A stretch of 64,000 nucleotides of DNA from Chryseobacterium sp. W4I1 (GTDB lineage: Bacteria; Bacteroidota; Bacteroidia; Flavobacteriales; Weeksellaceae): the NCBI RefSeq assembly GCF_030816115.1, contig NZ_JAUSXQ010000001.1, positions 2,108,001-2,172,000 on the forward strand. Direction: 5' to 3'. A program made the position numbers and the translations under genes. The notes under the pieces are model-generated. The model was not told the DNA's origin and ran no database searches. It saw only the letters and a list, made by a program, of their open reading frames with translations. This document shows, one piece after another, positions 18,038 through 27,115 of this stretch. Position 1 is the stretch's first letter, and each line of letters opens with the position of its first letter.

Positions 18038-18841
18038 CTACCAACAAAATTTATCTGATACTGCATATTCTGTACATTGATCAATGGTTTTCAGTTTGTC
18101 TCCAACAATTTTATTTTTAAAAAGCTTTCTTTCTCTAGTATCACTCACTCCTGTTATTAGATATTTTCCTGTTTTGTCCCATCCATAGAAAGGGGCTTTA
18201 TCGAAAAAATCTGGCATAAATATAAATCTGTTTTCTTTTTCAGACCATTTGTAAAATTGATACATATCATTGTCTCTCATAGAGCTTGCAAGATCGAGGA
18301 TAAGAAGGTCTTCATATCCATCATTATCCACATCTGTTACTGATATAAAATTGTAGTCTTCATTCCGAAAAATCATTTTTTTCTTACTTACAAAATCATT
18401 TTCTTTAAAATCTTTATCCTTATAATAATCATAAGTATCATAATATGAACTCTTATTGATCACTTGCCAATGCTGAAGTTCAACTGTTCCTTCTATACAT
18501 TCGTAGGCAGACTTAGGTAAAAAGCCATTGGTGTCTTCCTGTATTTCAGGAATGGTATAATTTTTTCGTCCTGCCAAATCTTCAGACTTCGAAAGTCGCA
18601 ACCGAATGTCCATCTTTTTTTTATTGACTTTCAACGGAATGGTTACCACATATTGCAAAGGAATACTCAATGTATCTACATATTTTTGCATACTTTGCTT
18701 CTTGGAAGACGCCGATATTTTACCACCAATTTCCGTAGAATCAATTTTTGCTATATTGATATCCTCTTTGTCTGAGGTTCTTTTAGATTGATTTCTCGCA
18801 CAGGAAATCAAAAGTATTAGTATTAAAATGTAATTTTTCAT
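18038..18841 (-). CDS. Lipoprotein with Ca-binding-like loop (XAC2610-like); candidate immunity protein for the DUF4280-lysozyme effector
   Basis: 267 aa. The lipoprotein signal MKNYILILILLISC (lipobox LISC) is followed by a charged linker and a C-terminal domain containing SVTDVDNDGYEDLLILD, an EF-hand-like DxDxDG loop. XAC2610-family lipoproteins of Xanthomonas have a similar loop in a lysozyme-inhibitor-like fold and protect against a self-made wall hydrolase; this resemblance is from memory and covers the loop and gene context only. The start overlaps the stop of the DUF4280 effector gene by 4 bp (ATGA). Lipid anchoring and coupling to a lysozyme-like effector support an immunity role. 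Confidence 0.7.
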   Translation of the reverse strand: MKNYILILILLISCARNQSKRTSDKEDINIAKIDSTEIGGKISASSKKQSMQKYVDTLSIPLQYVVTIPLKVNKKKMDIRLRLSKSEDLAGRKNYTIPEIQEDTNGFLPKSAYECIEGTVELQHWQVINKSSYYDTYDYYKDKDFKENDFVSKKKMIFRNEDYNFISVTDVDNDGYEDLLILDLASSMRDNDMYQFYKWSEKENRFIFMPDFFDKAPFYGWDKTGKYLITGVSDTRERKLFKNKIVGDKLKTIDQCTEYAVSDKFCW

Positions 18842-20388
18842 TCAGTTATATTGCTAATCTTTTCAACATAAGAAATTTTTATCCCTTTATATTCTTCATA
18901 ATTTTTAAAAGTTGCATTTCCATTGCTATCAATATTCGTTATATAATGTCCGCCATTATATAGTTTTATAAATTCAGCATCTAACAAGGATTTAACAGAA
19001 GAATTATCAGCTTTTTGTGGCATATATTTATTTAAATATGAAAGTTCTGGAATAGTTGTTGGGCACCACTTATAGGTGAGGTTTCCTTCTTCTTGCTCAG
19101 TTGGTTTTACTAAATAATTGCTTTTTTTTAATAATTTTTCCAAATAATCTTTAGCCGCGTCTAACTTGTCCGAAATCTTTTTGTCCATCTTTATGGATAA
19201 GTTTTCCTTCCAATTCCAAATATAATTGGGGTTCTTGTTTATTCTTGAAATATAATCTTGATCCGTTTTTTTTCTTTTTTCATAACTGAAATCTATTTGA
19301 CATATTCCCCAACCATCTGGTTCTCCGTAGTTTGGTATTCCTTTACTTTCAAATACCCTTCCAGAAGGACCGTATACAGCTTCTTTTCTGTTTTTTCCTT
19401 TCCCTACAAACTCGGGATCCCAAAATTGTCTTACAACTGGATGAAATTCGCTACCTGATTCGTGAAGAATCATTCTATATACTGGCCAATATTTTAAATA
19501 TCCCTTATCATTCATATATTTTTTCACAGTTTCCTTCGTAGGATTTTTTCCTCTTATATAAAACTGGAAAGTACTTAAAATAGAAGTTTTAGCTTCATTC
19601 CACATCTCCACAGTTGCAGTACCTCCTCTAAATAACCCACGAAAATCAACATCCCATTTGGTTTTTCCTTTATTGGCGATCATATAAGCGTCCCCCCCAT
19701 CAGATCTTGCAGGGAAATAATCAACGTCGTTTCTGTTATAGAGCGGTGCACTTGCCTCAAACTTAAATGCTGTCTTTAATCTAAACCTTAAACTTTTATG
19801 TATACAATCCTTTCCTATAAAAACTTCAATTCTTATTTTCGGCATTGCTGGTTCCGGGGAAATAAATACGAAAGATTCAGGATCAATTTTTACATCATTA
19901 TAATAAACAGAAACGGTATAAATATTATCCTCTGGTGTTAAAGCCTGCTCCACCATAGGAATAGGTTTTGCTATGGCCGAATTAAATTCAGGATTACAAT
20001 AGATAAAAGATTCTTTCACAAGAGTCGTTTGTTTTTGAATAGTAGTACTCCCTAAATTTTGCCATGGACTTAATTTTATAACGCTCATACAGGGAGGAGG
20101 AGACATATTTCTTGCCGGCCATTTTGGATGCCCGCAGTTTCCTTTGAATTGAAGGTTGACCATATTGTTTCCGTCGCCCTTTGTTGCAAATATCTTATCC
20201 TGAAGGTTTATTTCATTTGAGGTTACTTTCAGTTCTCCTGGCGCCTGAGCATAGGGACACTTCAACGTGGCTCCATGCATTACCATTTCTCTTTTTTCTG
20301 AAGGAGAATCGCCATTGGATTTTTTTTCTTTTTCTGCTCTTTTTTCAGAAAGTTTCTGATCGTGCGCTGAAGTATTCTGATCTTCCAT
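18838..20388 (-). CDS. DUF4280 (PAAR-like) protein with C-terminal lysozyme-like domain, T6SS effector
   Basis: 516 aa. After a charged N-terminus, residues about 34-120 match DUF4280: MVMHGATLKCPYAQAPG, KGNCGHPKWPARN and PPPCMSVIKLSPWQN. DUF4280 domains are thought to cap the VgrG spike as PAAR proteins do. The C-terminal half resembles the lysozyme/lytic transglycosylase superfamily: MILHESGSEFHP (candidate catalytic Glu about 310), YGEPDGWGICQID (about 354-366) and LYNGGHYI (about 473-480). That E...GxGxxQ...YNGG order is typical. It lies 91 bp downstream of vgrG and is coupled to a lipoprotein gene. Spike role is known for the family; muramidase activity is inferred. Confidence 0.78.
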   Translation of the reverse strand: MEDQNTSAHDQKLSEKRAEKEKKSNGDSPSEKREMVMHGATLKCPYAQAPGELKVTSNEINLQDKIFATKGDGNNMVNLQFKGNCGHPKWPARNMSPPPCMSVIKLSPWQNLGSTTIQKQTTLVKESFIYCNPEFNSAIAKPIPMVEQALTPEDNIYTVSVYYNDVKIDPESFVFISPEPAMPKIRIEVFIGKDCIHKSLRFRLKTAFKFEASAPLYNRNDVDYFPARSDGGDAYMIANKGKTKWDVDFRGLFRGGTATVEMWNEAKTSILSTFQFYIRGKNPTKETVKKYMNDKGYLKYWPVYRMILHESGSEFHPVVRQFWDPEFVGKGKNRKEAVYGPSGRVFESKGIPNYGEPDGWGICQIDFSYEKRKKTDQDYISRINKNPNYIWNWKENLSIKMDKKISDKLDAAKDYLEKLLKKSNYLVKPTEQEEGNLTYKWCPTTIPELSYLNKYMPQKADNSSVKSLLDAEFIKLYNGGHYITNIDSNGNATFKNYEEYKGIKISYVEKISNITE

Positions 20389-20479
20389 GTATTACTGTTT
20401 TGGATTGGATTCAATTGTCAAGGCCGGAATCATATTCATGGGCAATGATGAAAATAAATTTTCATTACCCGTAATAGAT

Positions 20480-22363
20480 TTAGCCTTTACTTACTTTAAC
20501 GTCTTTTCCTCCCTGGAATACGGCCAATGATGATCCTCTTAGCTTTAAATCACCTTTAGAGGTCTGTATATCGGCTTCTCCGGAAGTGCTTTTGAATTTA
20601 TTACCGGTGCTTTCTGTTTGATCCTGCTTAACGGTAATGTTTTTGTTTTCAGAAGTCTGAGTGTATCTCTTGGTGATAGATTCGGTGAGGTCATTTCCGA
20701 TATTCAGGCTGCTGTCCTGCCCAACTTTAGTAGTCATATTCCTTCCTACGGAAATCTGCATGTCTTCTCCTGCAGTAAAGGTCATATTCTTAGGTGCAGT
20801 AACGTGAATATTACCCTGACCATCCATAAAATAAGTATTTCCGCTTGGATCTTTGATGGTTACACTTTTATCGGCATCGTTCATTAAAACCTTAATACCG
20901 CTTCTTGTCTGTATAGATTTCAAATGATTGTCCACGCCACCGCCCAGACCTACTTTCCCATGAAACATTCCACCCATGGCAAACGGAAAATCGGGGTTGT
21001 GGTATTCAAATCCCACCATAACCTGGTCGCCAATCTCAGGAACGGCTACAAATCCCCTGTTTTGTGTGATAGCATCTGTTCCCCCTGCATCAGGGCTCAT
21101 CATTCTGATAAAGTGGGTGGTATCATTTACCTGCCAGTCAAACCGGACCTGTATTCTGCCCTGATTCAATGGATCCACATTGGATATAACGGTTGCCACC
21201 TGCGGTTCAGCTTTAGGCATTTCAAAATCAGGTTTTGGCATAAAACCGGTACCTTCAGCGATGGCTTCAAAACGTCCGGTATAATATCCTCTTGCATCAA
21301 CTTCGTGGCTCACTTCTGTAATCATAAGCGTTGTAAAATGCGAAGTTTCATTACTGCTGGTCTTTCTCATGGCCAGGTCTGCAACACAGCCAATATACAG
21401 GAACGGTACTGTGGTCTGTCCTGAAACGGTAAAAACCTCTACTGCCTTACTTCCTCTTGCGCTCTTTTGAGAATCATCCACATCACGGAACATATTGGCA
21501 TTGATAGGAGTAGGAGTCAGTGATCGTGTTGTGAAAATACTGTCATTCAGTTCATAGGCCTTAGAAGATAATTCTCCCAAATGTTGTATACGATCATCAG
21601 CACCCACCATTTTAGTATGGTTGCTGCTGTTATAGCCAAAGTATTCCGGTTTGGTGTGAACGGCTTTCAGCTCAACATTTACATCATTTACATTGCTGCC
21701 ATAGATTAGCTGGATAGGTTTTTCAGAGGATGGCAGCTTTCCGAAATGAAGGATTTCACCGTCATAATAGAACTGTTCTCCGTAGGCTTCTGCAATCCTT
21801 GTAAGGTAATTGTAATGGGTTTCGTTATACTGTGAACTGTAATTGATGTAACTTTTGTTTTGGGTGTCTATCCTGAAATCGAATTTGTTTGAACCTAAAG
21901 TTTCCTTGATAATCCGGTTGGCAATAATATTGGTATTCACCAGCTGGTCTCCTCCGAAACTTTGGGTATGTGGAGCAGAATCCATCAGAATTGTGGGACT
22001 TTTTCCTTTTAAAATGATATTTCCCAGACTCATCTTTTCCTGGCTGAATGCCACTTTGGTAATGAGACCTACAAATGTTCTTTCGGGACTCTCGCTTTCA
22101 GCATCTTTATATTTAAAAACAACAGTGATTCTTTTTCCTAAAAACTTTTGGGCCTGTTCAAGGTTGTGATTTTGTGCTTCGCCTAAAGAATCATGAGCCA
22201 ATACCAGTTCAAAATCATGGTGCTGTCTTGCACTCTGTTGCAAACGAAAGTGTTTAAAGTGATTGACAACTTTGCCCTCAACCACAATTTCCAGTTTTAC
22301 CACACGGTTGATGCCCGAAATATGGTTTTCTGAAACTTTATCAGAATTTGAGGTGTTTTTCAT
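20480..22363 (-). CDS. vgrG: Type VI secretion system spike protein VgrG
   Basis: 627 aa, full length for a Bacteroidetes VgrG without C-terminal enzymatic extension. The N-terminal gp27-like part includes ARTFVGLITKV-type and ETHYNYLTRIAEAYGEQFYYDG segments. The gp5 OB-fold is recognisable by ATVISNVDPLNQGRIQVRFDW, RMMSPDAGGTDAITQNRGF and PEIGDQVMVGFEYHNPDFPF. The C-terminal beta-helix has repetitive Thr/Gln/Lys-rich segments (TKVGQDSSLNIGNDLTESI). It is first in a minus-strand run that holds three effector-like genes. No sheath, baseplate or ClpV genes are in the window, so this is a stand-alone vgrG island or is far from the core cluster. Confidence 0.93.
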   Translation of the reverse strand: MKNTSNSDKVSENHISGINRVVKLEIVVEGKVVNHFKHFRLQQSARQHHDFELVLAHDSLGEAQNHNLEQAQKFLGKRITVVFKYKDAESESPERTFVGLITKVAFSQEKMSLGNIILKGKSPTILMDSAPHTQSFGGDQLVNTNIIANRIIKETLGSNKFDFRIDTQNKSYINYSSQYNETHYNYLTRIAEAYGEQFYYDGEILHFGKLPSSEKPIQLIYGSNVNDVNVELKAVHTKPEYFGYNSSNHTKMVGADDRIQHLGELSSKAYELNDSIFTTRSLTPTPINANMFRDVDDSQKSARGSKAVEVFTVSGQTTVPFLYIGCVADLAMRKTSSNETSHFTTLMITEVSHEVDARGYYTGRFEAIAEGTGFMPKPDFEMPKAEPQVATVISNVDPLNQGRIQVRFDWQVNDTTHFIRMMSPDAGGTDAITQNRGFVAVPEIGDQVMVGFEYHNPDFPFAMGGMFHGKVGLGGGVDNHLKSIQTRSGIKVLMNDADKSVTIKDPSGNTYFMDGQGNIHVTAPKNMTFTAGEDMQISVGRNMTTKVGQDSSLNIGNDLTESITKRYTQTSENKNITVKQDQTESTGNKFKSTSGEADIQTSKGDLKLRGSSLAVFQGGKDVKVSKG

Positions 22364-22640
22364 AATATTTTGTGCTTTTTATTTGCTATTATGTCACCTA
22401 AGTTAGATAAAAATATGCTAGTAAATATAAATTTATATTAAAACTTTAAAATTGTAGTAAAACTACGATTTCTCCAAACAGATTCATTTTAAAGAACTTA
22501 ACATATTGGCATGAGAATAAATAAGAACAAATCACTATTGAATAAAAATTGCATTTATATTTTTAATAAAGACAAAGCCAACATTCAATTGATCTTTTAA
22601 AAACTTCCTTTACAGTTATAAAAATTTAGCTCAAATACAT

Positions 22641-24440
22641 TTAATTTCCAAAATTTACGAAGTGAGGAATATCTGTTCCAAAACTATTCATCGGTAAAAT
22701 GTTATTTCGGTTACTGTTAAAATCAAAAACAGAATTATTATCGAAAGGAACGCGGGGATAATAGGTAAAAGAAATCTGAATTCTGTTGAAAACCAAAAAC
22801 GGATTATTAATTAAAACACCCACTCCTATTTTTGTATTGGCAGTAGTTTTAAGTAATTTATCATCAGGCATTCCCAACCAACCGACAGCAGCAGTTAAAT
22901 AGGGACTAAAATGGAAATTCTTCCACGTTTTATTGACAAAAAGCTGCAGTTGATATCTTAAAACCAATTTTTTAGTTCCGATAAAATCTGAATTATAAAC
23001 CGGAAATTCGTCTGCAGCTGAAAGATTAATTCGGTCTCTGTAAGAATAATTATGCTGTGGATTCCCTAATGCCAGAGTGGGAGAAAAGAAATGTCTTGCC
23101 TTGGCAAATTTCCAATCCATGAGATTGGTAAAATAGGTTCCATCCAAACGGAAAGATTCGCGATTTTGACTGTCTTCATTAAAGAATCGTCCAAACTCAG
23201 CTTTTAAATTGAAATAACCTATTTTTATAAAACTACCATAAGACGCAGAAATTCCTGCATAAGGCATTATGGCTTTACTTCTTGATAAGGCTCCGGCAGT
23301 CAGATTAACCGAACTTCCATAAGCAATATCCTCCGGTAAATCATATTGAAAAATATTCTTCTGAACCGAAAAATTTCTGCGGATAAATCCGGCAGACATC
23401 AGAAAACTGCTGTAAGAACTAAAATATTGGTACTGGTCAATTCCTGGACTGTCTTTGTATTGATAATTCTGAATTCTCCCTATCAGTGCAATATTACTGT
23501 TGACTCTTTCCTTCAAATCGGATGAAACCGGGATCTGATAACCACCCCATAAATCCTGGCTGTACACCTTGATTTGAACTTCCGGAAAGGTAGTATCCGT
23601 TGCTATCGGAAGCGCAACATTCCGCATAAAATATTCAAAAGTAAAGCCACCTGCCCATTTCGTCAAAGGTGAGAAAAAATCCCTTCTAACATTGAAATTG
23701 ATTCTTTCATTTTTCAAAAAATCCCGTTCTCCCAGGATCTGTGCATTGATGTAAGACCCCCAAAGGTTATATGCGGTGTAACTTCCTAAAAGATAATCCT
23801 GCTTTTCTTTTGAATCATTTCTATATAACAAATTCAGTTCGTGTCCCAGCCCTAATACATTTTCTTCAGTAACTCCCAAACCGATTTTGCTTCCCGAATA
23901 ACTGACTCTCGGTTTTAAACTCCAGGAGTCGAGAACTTTTACCACCACATCAATGGAATCTTTACTGGATGTACTGTCGGATACACTGATATTAACTCTG
24001 TTTATAAAAGGCATTGTTCTCAGCAAACGCTCAGATTCGTAGAGTTTCTGGGCATTATACTCCTCACCTTTCTTAAAAAGCAAATAATTATTAACGGTAG
24101 TATCTCTTGTATTGGCATGCAGATGATTGGTGAACCAGTCATACCATTTGGATTTTTCTTTTTTGTCTTGTGAGCCATATCCAAAGGGATCAATTGTTTC
24201 TATCCTGATATTTCTGATATATTTCCCGTTATGAGTTTCCTGTAAAAGTTTCTCAGTTGTTGTTCTGACAGAGGCCGAATCTGCCTGCCTACGAAATATG
24301 AAACGGTGAATGAATTTTGTAACTTTCGTTTTATCTGAAAAGTTCTCTATTTTATAATAAAGCGAGTCCTTTTTCTCCTGCGCATTTAACAGGGAAAAAC
24401 TACTTAAAAATAAAATTAAAATTGCAATCAGTCTGTTCAT
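22641..24440 (-). CDS. Outer-membrane beta-barrel protein with POTRA-like domain (Omp85-like)
   Basis: 599 aa with signal peptide (MNRLIAILILFLSSFSLLNAQ). Residues about 85-170 resemble a POTRA repeat: LFKKGEEYNAQKLYESERLLRTMPFINRVNI followed by DVVVKVLDSWSL. The remaining about 400 residues are alternating aromatic strands ending in a short C-terminal strand, the pattern of a 16-stranded barrel. It is shorter than BamA and has one POTRA unit, so it is an Omp85-superfamily member of unknown substrate. It stands alone, with a 277-bp gap to vgrG on one side and a divergent DoxX-like gene on the other. Confidence 0.72.
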   Translation of the reverse strand: MNRLIAILILFLSSFSLLNAQEKKDSLYYKIENFSDKTKVTKFIHRFIFRRQADSASVRTTTEKLLQETHNGKYIRNIRIETIDPFGYGSQDKKEKSKWYDWFTNHLHANTRDTTVNNYLLFKKGEEYNAQKLYESERLLRTMPFINRVNISVSDSTSSKDSIDVVVKVLDSWSLKPRVSYSGSKIGLGVTEENVLGLGHELNLLYRNDSKEKQDYLLGSYTAYNLWGSYINAQILGERDFLKNERINFNVRRDFFSPLTKWAGGFTFEYFMRNVALPIATDTTFPEVQIKVYSQDLWGGYQIPVSSDLKERVNSNIALIGRIQNYQYKDSPGIDQYQYFSSYSSFLMSAGFIRRNFSVQKNIFQYDLPEDIAYGSSVNLTAGALSRSKAIMPYAGISASYGSFIKIGYFNLKAEFGRFFNEDSQNRESFRLDGTYFTNLMDWKFAKARHFFSPTLALGNPQHNYSYRDRINLSAADEFPVYNSDFIGTKKLVLRYQLQLFVNKTWKNFHFSPYLTAAVGWLGMPDDKLLKTTANTKIGVGVLINNPFLVFNRIQISFTYYPRVPFDNNSVFDFNSNRNNILPMNSFGTDIPHFVNFGN

Positions 24441-24843
24441 AATGATCTAAGAATTGGATAAGGCTGTTCATATCAATTTATACGCCAACAGGGATAAAAG
24501 ACGAGCTTTTAATGGAAAAAATAAACCAGGTACCACAGGGGAAATTCCTATTTCTCATATCAACCTTGTGATTAAGATGTTGAATATAAATTATTTTATA
24601 TTGAAAACTCAATATTTTTGATTTATAAACAGTTATGACTCATTTAAAGTATGATTAATGAAATCATTCATTGTACAGGTTTCATTTTTTTGGTCTTATT
24701 ATTGAATAAGTTTTACGACCAATCCAGTTAGTTGGGTTTAGATCAGTTCAGAGGTTTCCAGAAATTCTTCATCAGAATTATCCTCTATCTTAATAGAATA
24801 CCCATCAACTGAAATAAAGCTTAAATCACTAAATAATACTATT
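24441..24843. other. Intergenic region between divergent genes
   Basis: 403 bp between the minus-strand barrel gene and the plus-strand DoxX-like gene; both promoters should lie here, but I found no convincing TAnnTTTG box. A minus-strand frame ending at a TAA at 24738-24740 reads protein-like for about 30 codons before running antisense to the DoxX-like gene; I do not call it a gene. Confidence 0.5.
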
Positions 24844-25221
24844 ATGGAAACTAAAGAAATTTCAAGAATTGCCCTTGGCACATTTTTGATCACTGCAGGC
24901 GTTGGCCATCTTACCTTTGCAAGAAAACAATTTCAGGCTCAGGTACCGGATTGGGTTCCTTTAAAGAAAGATGATACCGTTATTTATTCCGGAATAGCCG
25001 AAATACTTCTAGGTACCGCCATTATCGCCACTCCTAAAAAACACCGGAAAACAGTAGGTAAAGTTGTAGCCACCTTTTTTGCCGCAGTTCTTCCCGGAAA
25101 TATTGCTCAGTATAAAAACAGAAGAGATTCTTTTGGACTTAATACCGATAACCAAAGAATGGCCAGACTCTTCCTGCAGGCTCCCCTGATTGCCTGGGCT
25201 TTAAAATCTACGGATGAGTAA
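24844..25221 (+). CDS. DoxX family-like small membrane protein
   Basis: 125 aa with about three to four hydrophobic segments and a glycine-rich first helix (ALGTFLITAGVGHLTFARKQF), followed by the PDWVPLKKDDTVIYSGIAEILLGTAII segment typical of DoxX-like proteins. Function in this family is poorly defined; some members act with oxidoreductases in redox or stress response. It is a single-gene unit. A related DoxX-like gene occurs at 56107-56565. Confidence 0.78.
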   Translation: METKEISRIALGTFLITAGVGHLTFARKQFQAQVPDWVPLKKDDTVIYSGIAEILLGTAIIATPKKHRKTVGKVVATFFAAVLPGNIAQYKNRRDSFGLNTDNQRMARLFLQAPLIAWALKSTDE

Positions 25222-25526
25222 GACCTAATATACAGTTGACCTAACATCGCTCCTATTTTAAGCAGCTGATAATTGGTAAGCTGAATCATAGTACAAAAAC
25301 CGGACATAGCAGTAAAAAATGCCTTGTTTTTTATAAGTAGTATGAATAATCAAGAGTTTTCCGGCAAGTAGTGATCATTAAAAGTAACTACCGCCGATAC
25401 CGCATCAATCCTTCAGGATTATTGAATTTGTAATGACACTTATCAATTATATTTTGAGAAAGATAAAACCATTTGATACAATTCTCCGGTAGCGATGGGG
25501 AAGCGCTGTATATAAGGTAAAAAATA
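25222..25526. other. Non-coding gap before the tRNA terminator
   Basis: About 305 bp with no coding-like ORF on either strand (a 66-codon minus-strand frame here is antisense to the DoxX-like gene end). No promoter or other hairpin recognised. Confidence 0.5.
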
Positions 25527-25558
25527 AAATAACCTACTGTAAAAACAGCAGGTTATTT
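25527..25558 (-). terminator. Terminator of the tRNA-Arg gene
   Basis: Inverted repeat AAATAACCT-A-CTGT / ACAG-C-AGGTTATTT with a 4-nt loop and one A-C mismatch, 9 bp beyond the 3' end of the tRNA in its direction of transcription. Confidence 0.75.
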
Positions 25559-25567
25559 ATTTAAAAG

Positions 25568-25641
25568 TGACCGCGGAGGGATTCGAACCCCCAACCCTCA
25601 GAGCCGAAATCTGATATTCTATCCAGTTGAACTACGCAGCC
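25568..25641 (-). tRNA. tRNA-Arg (anticodon UCG)
   Basis: 74-nt cloverleaf on the minus strand. The acceptor stem is GGCTGCG with CGCGGTC (two G-U pairs) and discriminator A. The D-arm is GTTC/GAAT, and the anticodon arm TCAGA-TTTCGGC-TCTGA places UCG at positions 34-36 with G37. The T-arm is GGGGG-TTCGAAT-CCCTC. No CCA is encoded. A hairpin terminator follows at 25527-25558. UCG reads CGA, an arginine codon. Confidence 0.93.
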
Positions 25642-25944
25642 GTATTCATGAGCAATGAATAATTGGAAATGAATCATTTCAAAGCACCCGTTGCTTATGG
25701 TTTACGACTGCGAAAATACTGATTTTTTTACAATTTAACCAGTCTGTATAAGTTTAATTCCAAAATCATTGATAATACTATTGTGTTGTTGGAACGGTTA
25801 TGAATCGAAATACTGTAAATAGGATTTATCTCAAAGGATAATCATTAAACACAAATAATTAGATATCAAACTCTTAAAAGCAGAGATGTAACATTCAAAA
25901 TAAATCTCATACTTATTGAATAAACATTTCGTAGATCAAAAATT
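25642..25944. other. Intergenic region between tRNA-Arg and the alpha/beta hydrolase gene
   Basis: 303 bp between divergent units; it should hold both promoters. No box with both elements at correct spacing was found. Confidence 0.4.
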
Positions 25945-27042
25945 ATGAGAAATAAAATACTATCTGTCCTTTTATTTTTCTGGACAGTCACCCTTTTTGC
26001 GCAGAATAAGACTTCAGATGATGAATATGCCAAGGCTAAAGAAATTATCAGAGATTTGGATTCCATTGTGTCACCAAATGGCATTCAGGAAACTTATCCG
26101 GTAATTATTGGAAATATAAAACAACAGGTATATGTAAGAGGTCAGAATAAAGAAAATCCTATTATTCTTTTTGTTCATGGTGGGCCTGCATCCCCTGTAT
26201 CTCCGGTGATGTGGATGTTTCAAAGACCTATTGAAGAATATTTTACAGTCGTTAATTACGATCAGAGAGCAGCAGGAAAAACCTATGCTATTAATGATAC
26301 CGTTAATTTAGGAAAAACCATCCACATTGACCAGTATGTAAAAGATGTTATTCAGCTGGCAGAATATATTGAGAAAAAATACAAGAAGAAAAAAGTCATA
26401 TTGATGGGCCACAGCTGGGGAACTATTGTTTCTATGAACGCTGCTCTGAAAAGGCCGGATCTGTTCTATTCTTATGTAGGCATAGGCCAGATCATCAATA
26501 CCCGAGATAATGAACGATTGAGCGTGGAATATGCTTTAAAAGAAGCCATCCGTTTAAAAAATGATGTAGCTATAAAAGAACTGAACTCTATTTCACCCTA
26601 TCCCGGAAACCAGCCAATCACAAGAGAAAGAATCATCATCGCCAGAAAATGGCCGCAATATTATGGTGGATTAACGGCTTTCAGAAGTAATTCAAGATAC
26701 TATTTTCAGGCGCCACTGCTTTTTTCGGAATATTCAGAAAAAGATCTTGATGCACTTGGAAATGGAAGTCTTTTTACCTTAAAAAGGTTATTACCGGAAT
26801 TTCTAAACGTTGATTTTAAAAATGTTAAAACTTTTCCTATCCCTGTTTTTATGTTTATGGGACGCCATGATTATACTACACCTTCCGAACCTACCGATAC
26901 ATGGCTTAAAAATGCAAAAGCTCCTTTGAAAAAAGGAATATGGTTTGAGAATTCTGCCCATCTTATTCCCTGGGAAGAGCCTGGAAAAATGCTGGTTACT
27001 TTACTAAATGACGTCCTTCCAACCGTTACAGATAAAAAATAA
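25945..27042 (+). CDS. Secreted alpha/beta hydrolase, proline iminopeptidase-like
   Basis: 365 aa with a signal peptide (MRNKILSVLLFFWTVTLFAQ), so exported to the periplasm or beyond. The fold is shown by the oxyanion-hole segment FVHGGPASP (HGGP is typical of prolyl iminopeptidases, S33 family), the nucleophile elbow GHSWGT (Ser about 156), the acid in GRHDYTTPSEP (about 308) and the His in ENSAHLIPWEEP (about 338). The substrate may be N-terminal proline peptides or another small amide or ester; the broader family is diverse. Transcribed alone and ended by a strong bidirectional terminator. Confidence 0.82.
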   Translation: MRNKILSVLLFFWTVTLFAQNKTSDDEYAKAKEIIRDLDSIVSPNGIQETYPVIIGNIKQQVYVRGQNKENPIILFVHGGPASPVSPVMWMFQRPIEEYFTVVNYDQRAAGKTYAINDTVNLGKTIHIDQYVKDVIQLAEYIEKKYKKKKVILMGHSWGTIVSMNAALKRPDLFYSYVGIGQIINTRDNERLSVEYALKEAIRLKNDVAIKELNSISPYPGNQPITRERIIIARKWPQYYGGLTAFRSNSRYYFQAPLLFSEYSEKDLDALGNGSLFTLKRLLPEFLNVDFKNVKTFPIPVFMFMGRHDYTTPSEPTDTWLKNAKAPLKKGIWFENSAHLIPWEEPGKMLVTLLNDVLPTVTDKK

Positions 27043-27062
27043 TATCATGTGCAGAAAAGCAA

Positions 27063-27092
27063 AAAGCCTTACATCTCAAAATGTAAGGCTTT
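27063..27092. terminator. Bidirectional intrinsic terminator
   Basis: Perfect 12-bp stem AAAGCCTTACAT / ATGTAAGGCTTT with a 6-nt loop, flanked by A and T runs, between two converging genes (25945-27042 and 27116-28885). Confidence 0.9.
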
Positions 27093-27115
27093 ATTTTATT
27101 TAATATTCTTTTAGC

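Noticed and set aside
20924..21424. 166-codon plus-strand ORF inside vgrG
   Set aside because: Antisense to vgrG, rich in His/Ser/Cys with no domain; explained by the codon bias of vgrG.
24738..24843. Minus-strand protein-like tail (SVDGYSIKIEDNSDEEFLE)
   Set aside because: Runs straight into antisense of the DoxX-like gene without an independent start; too short to call a gene.
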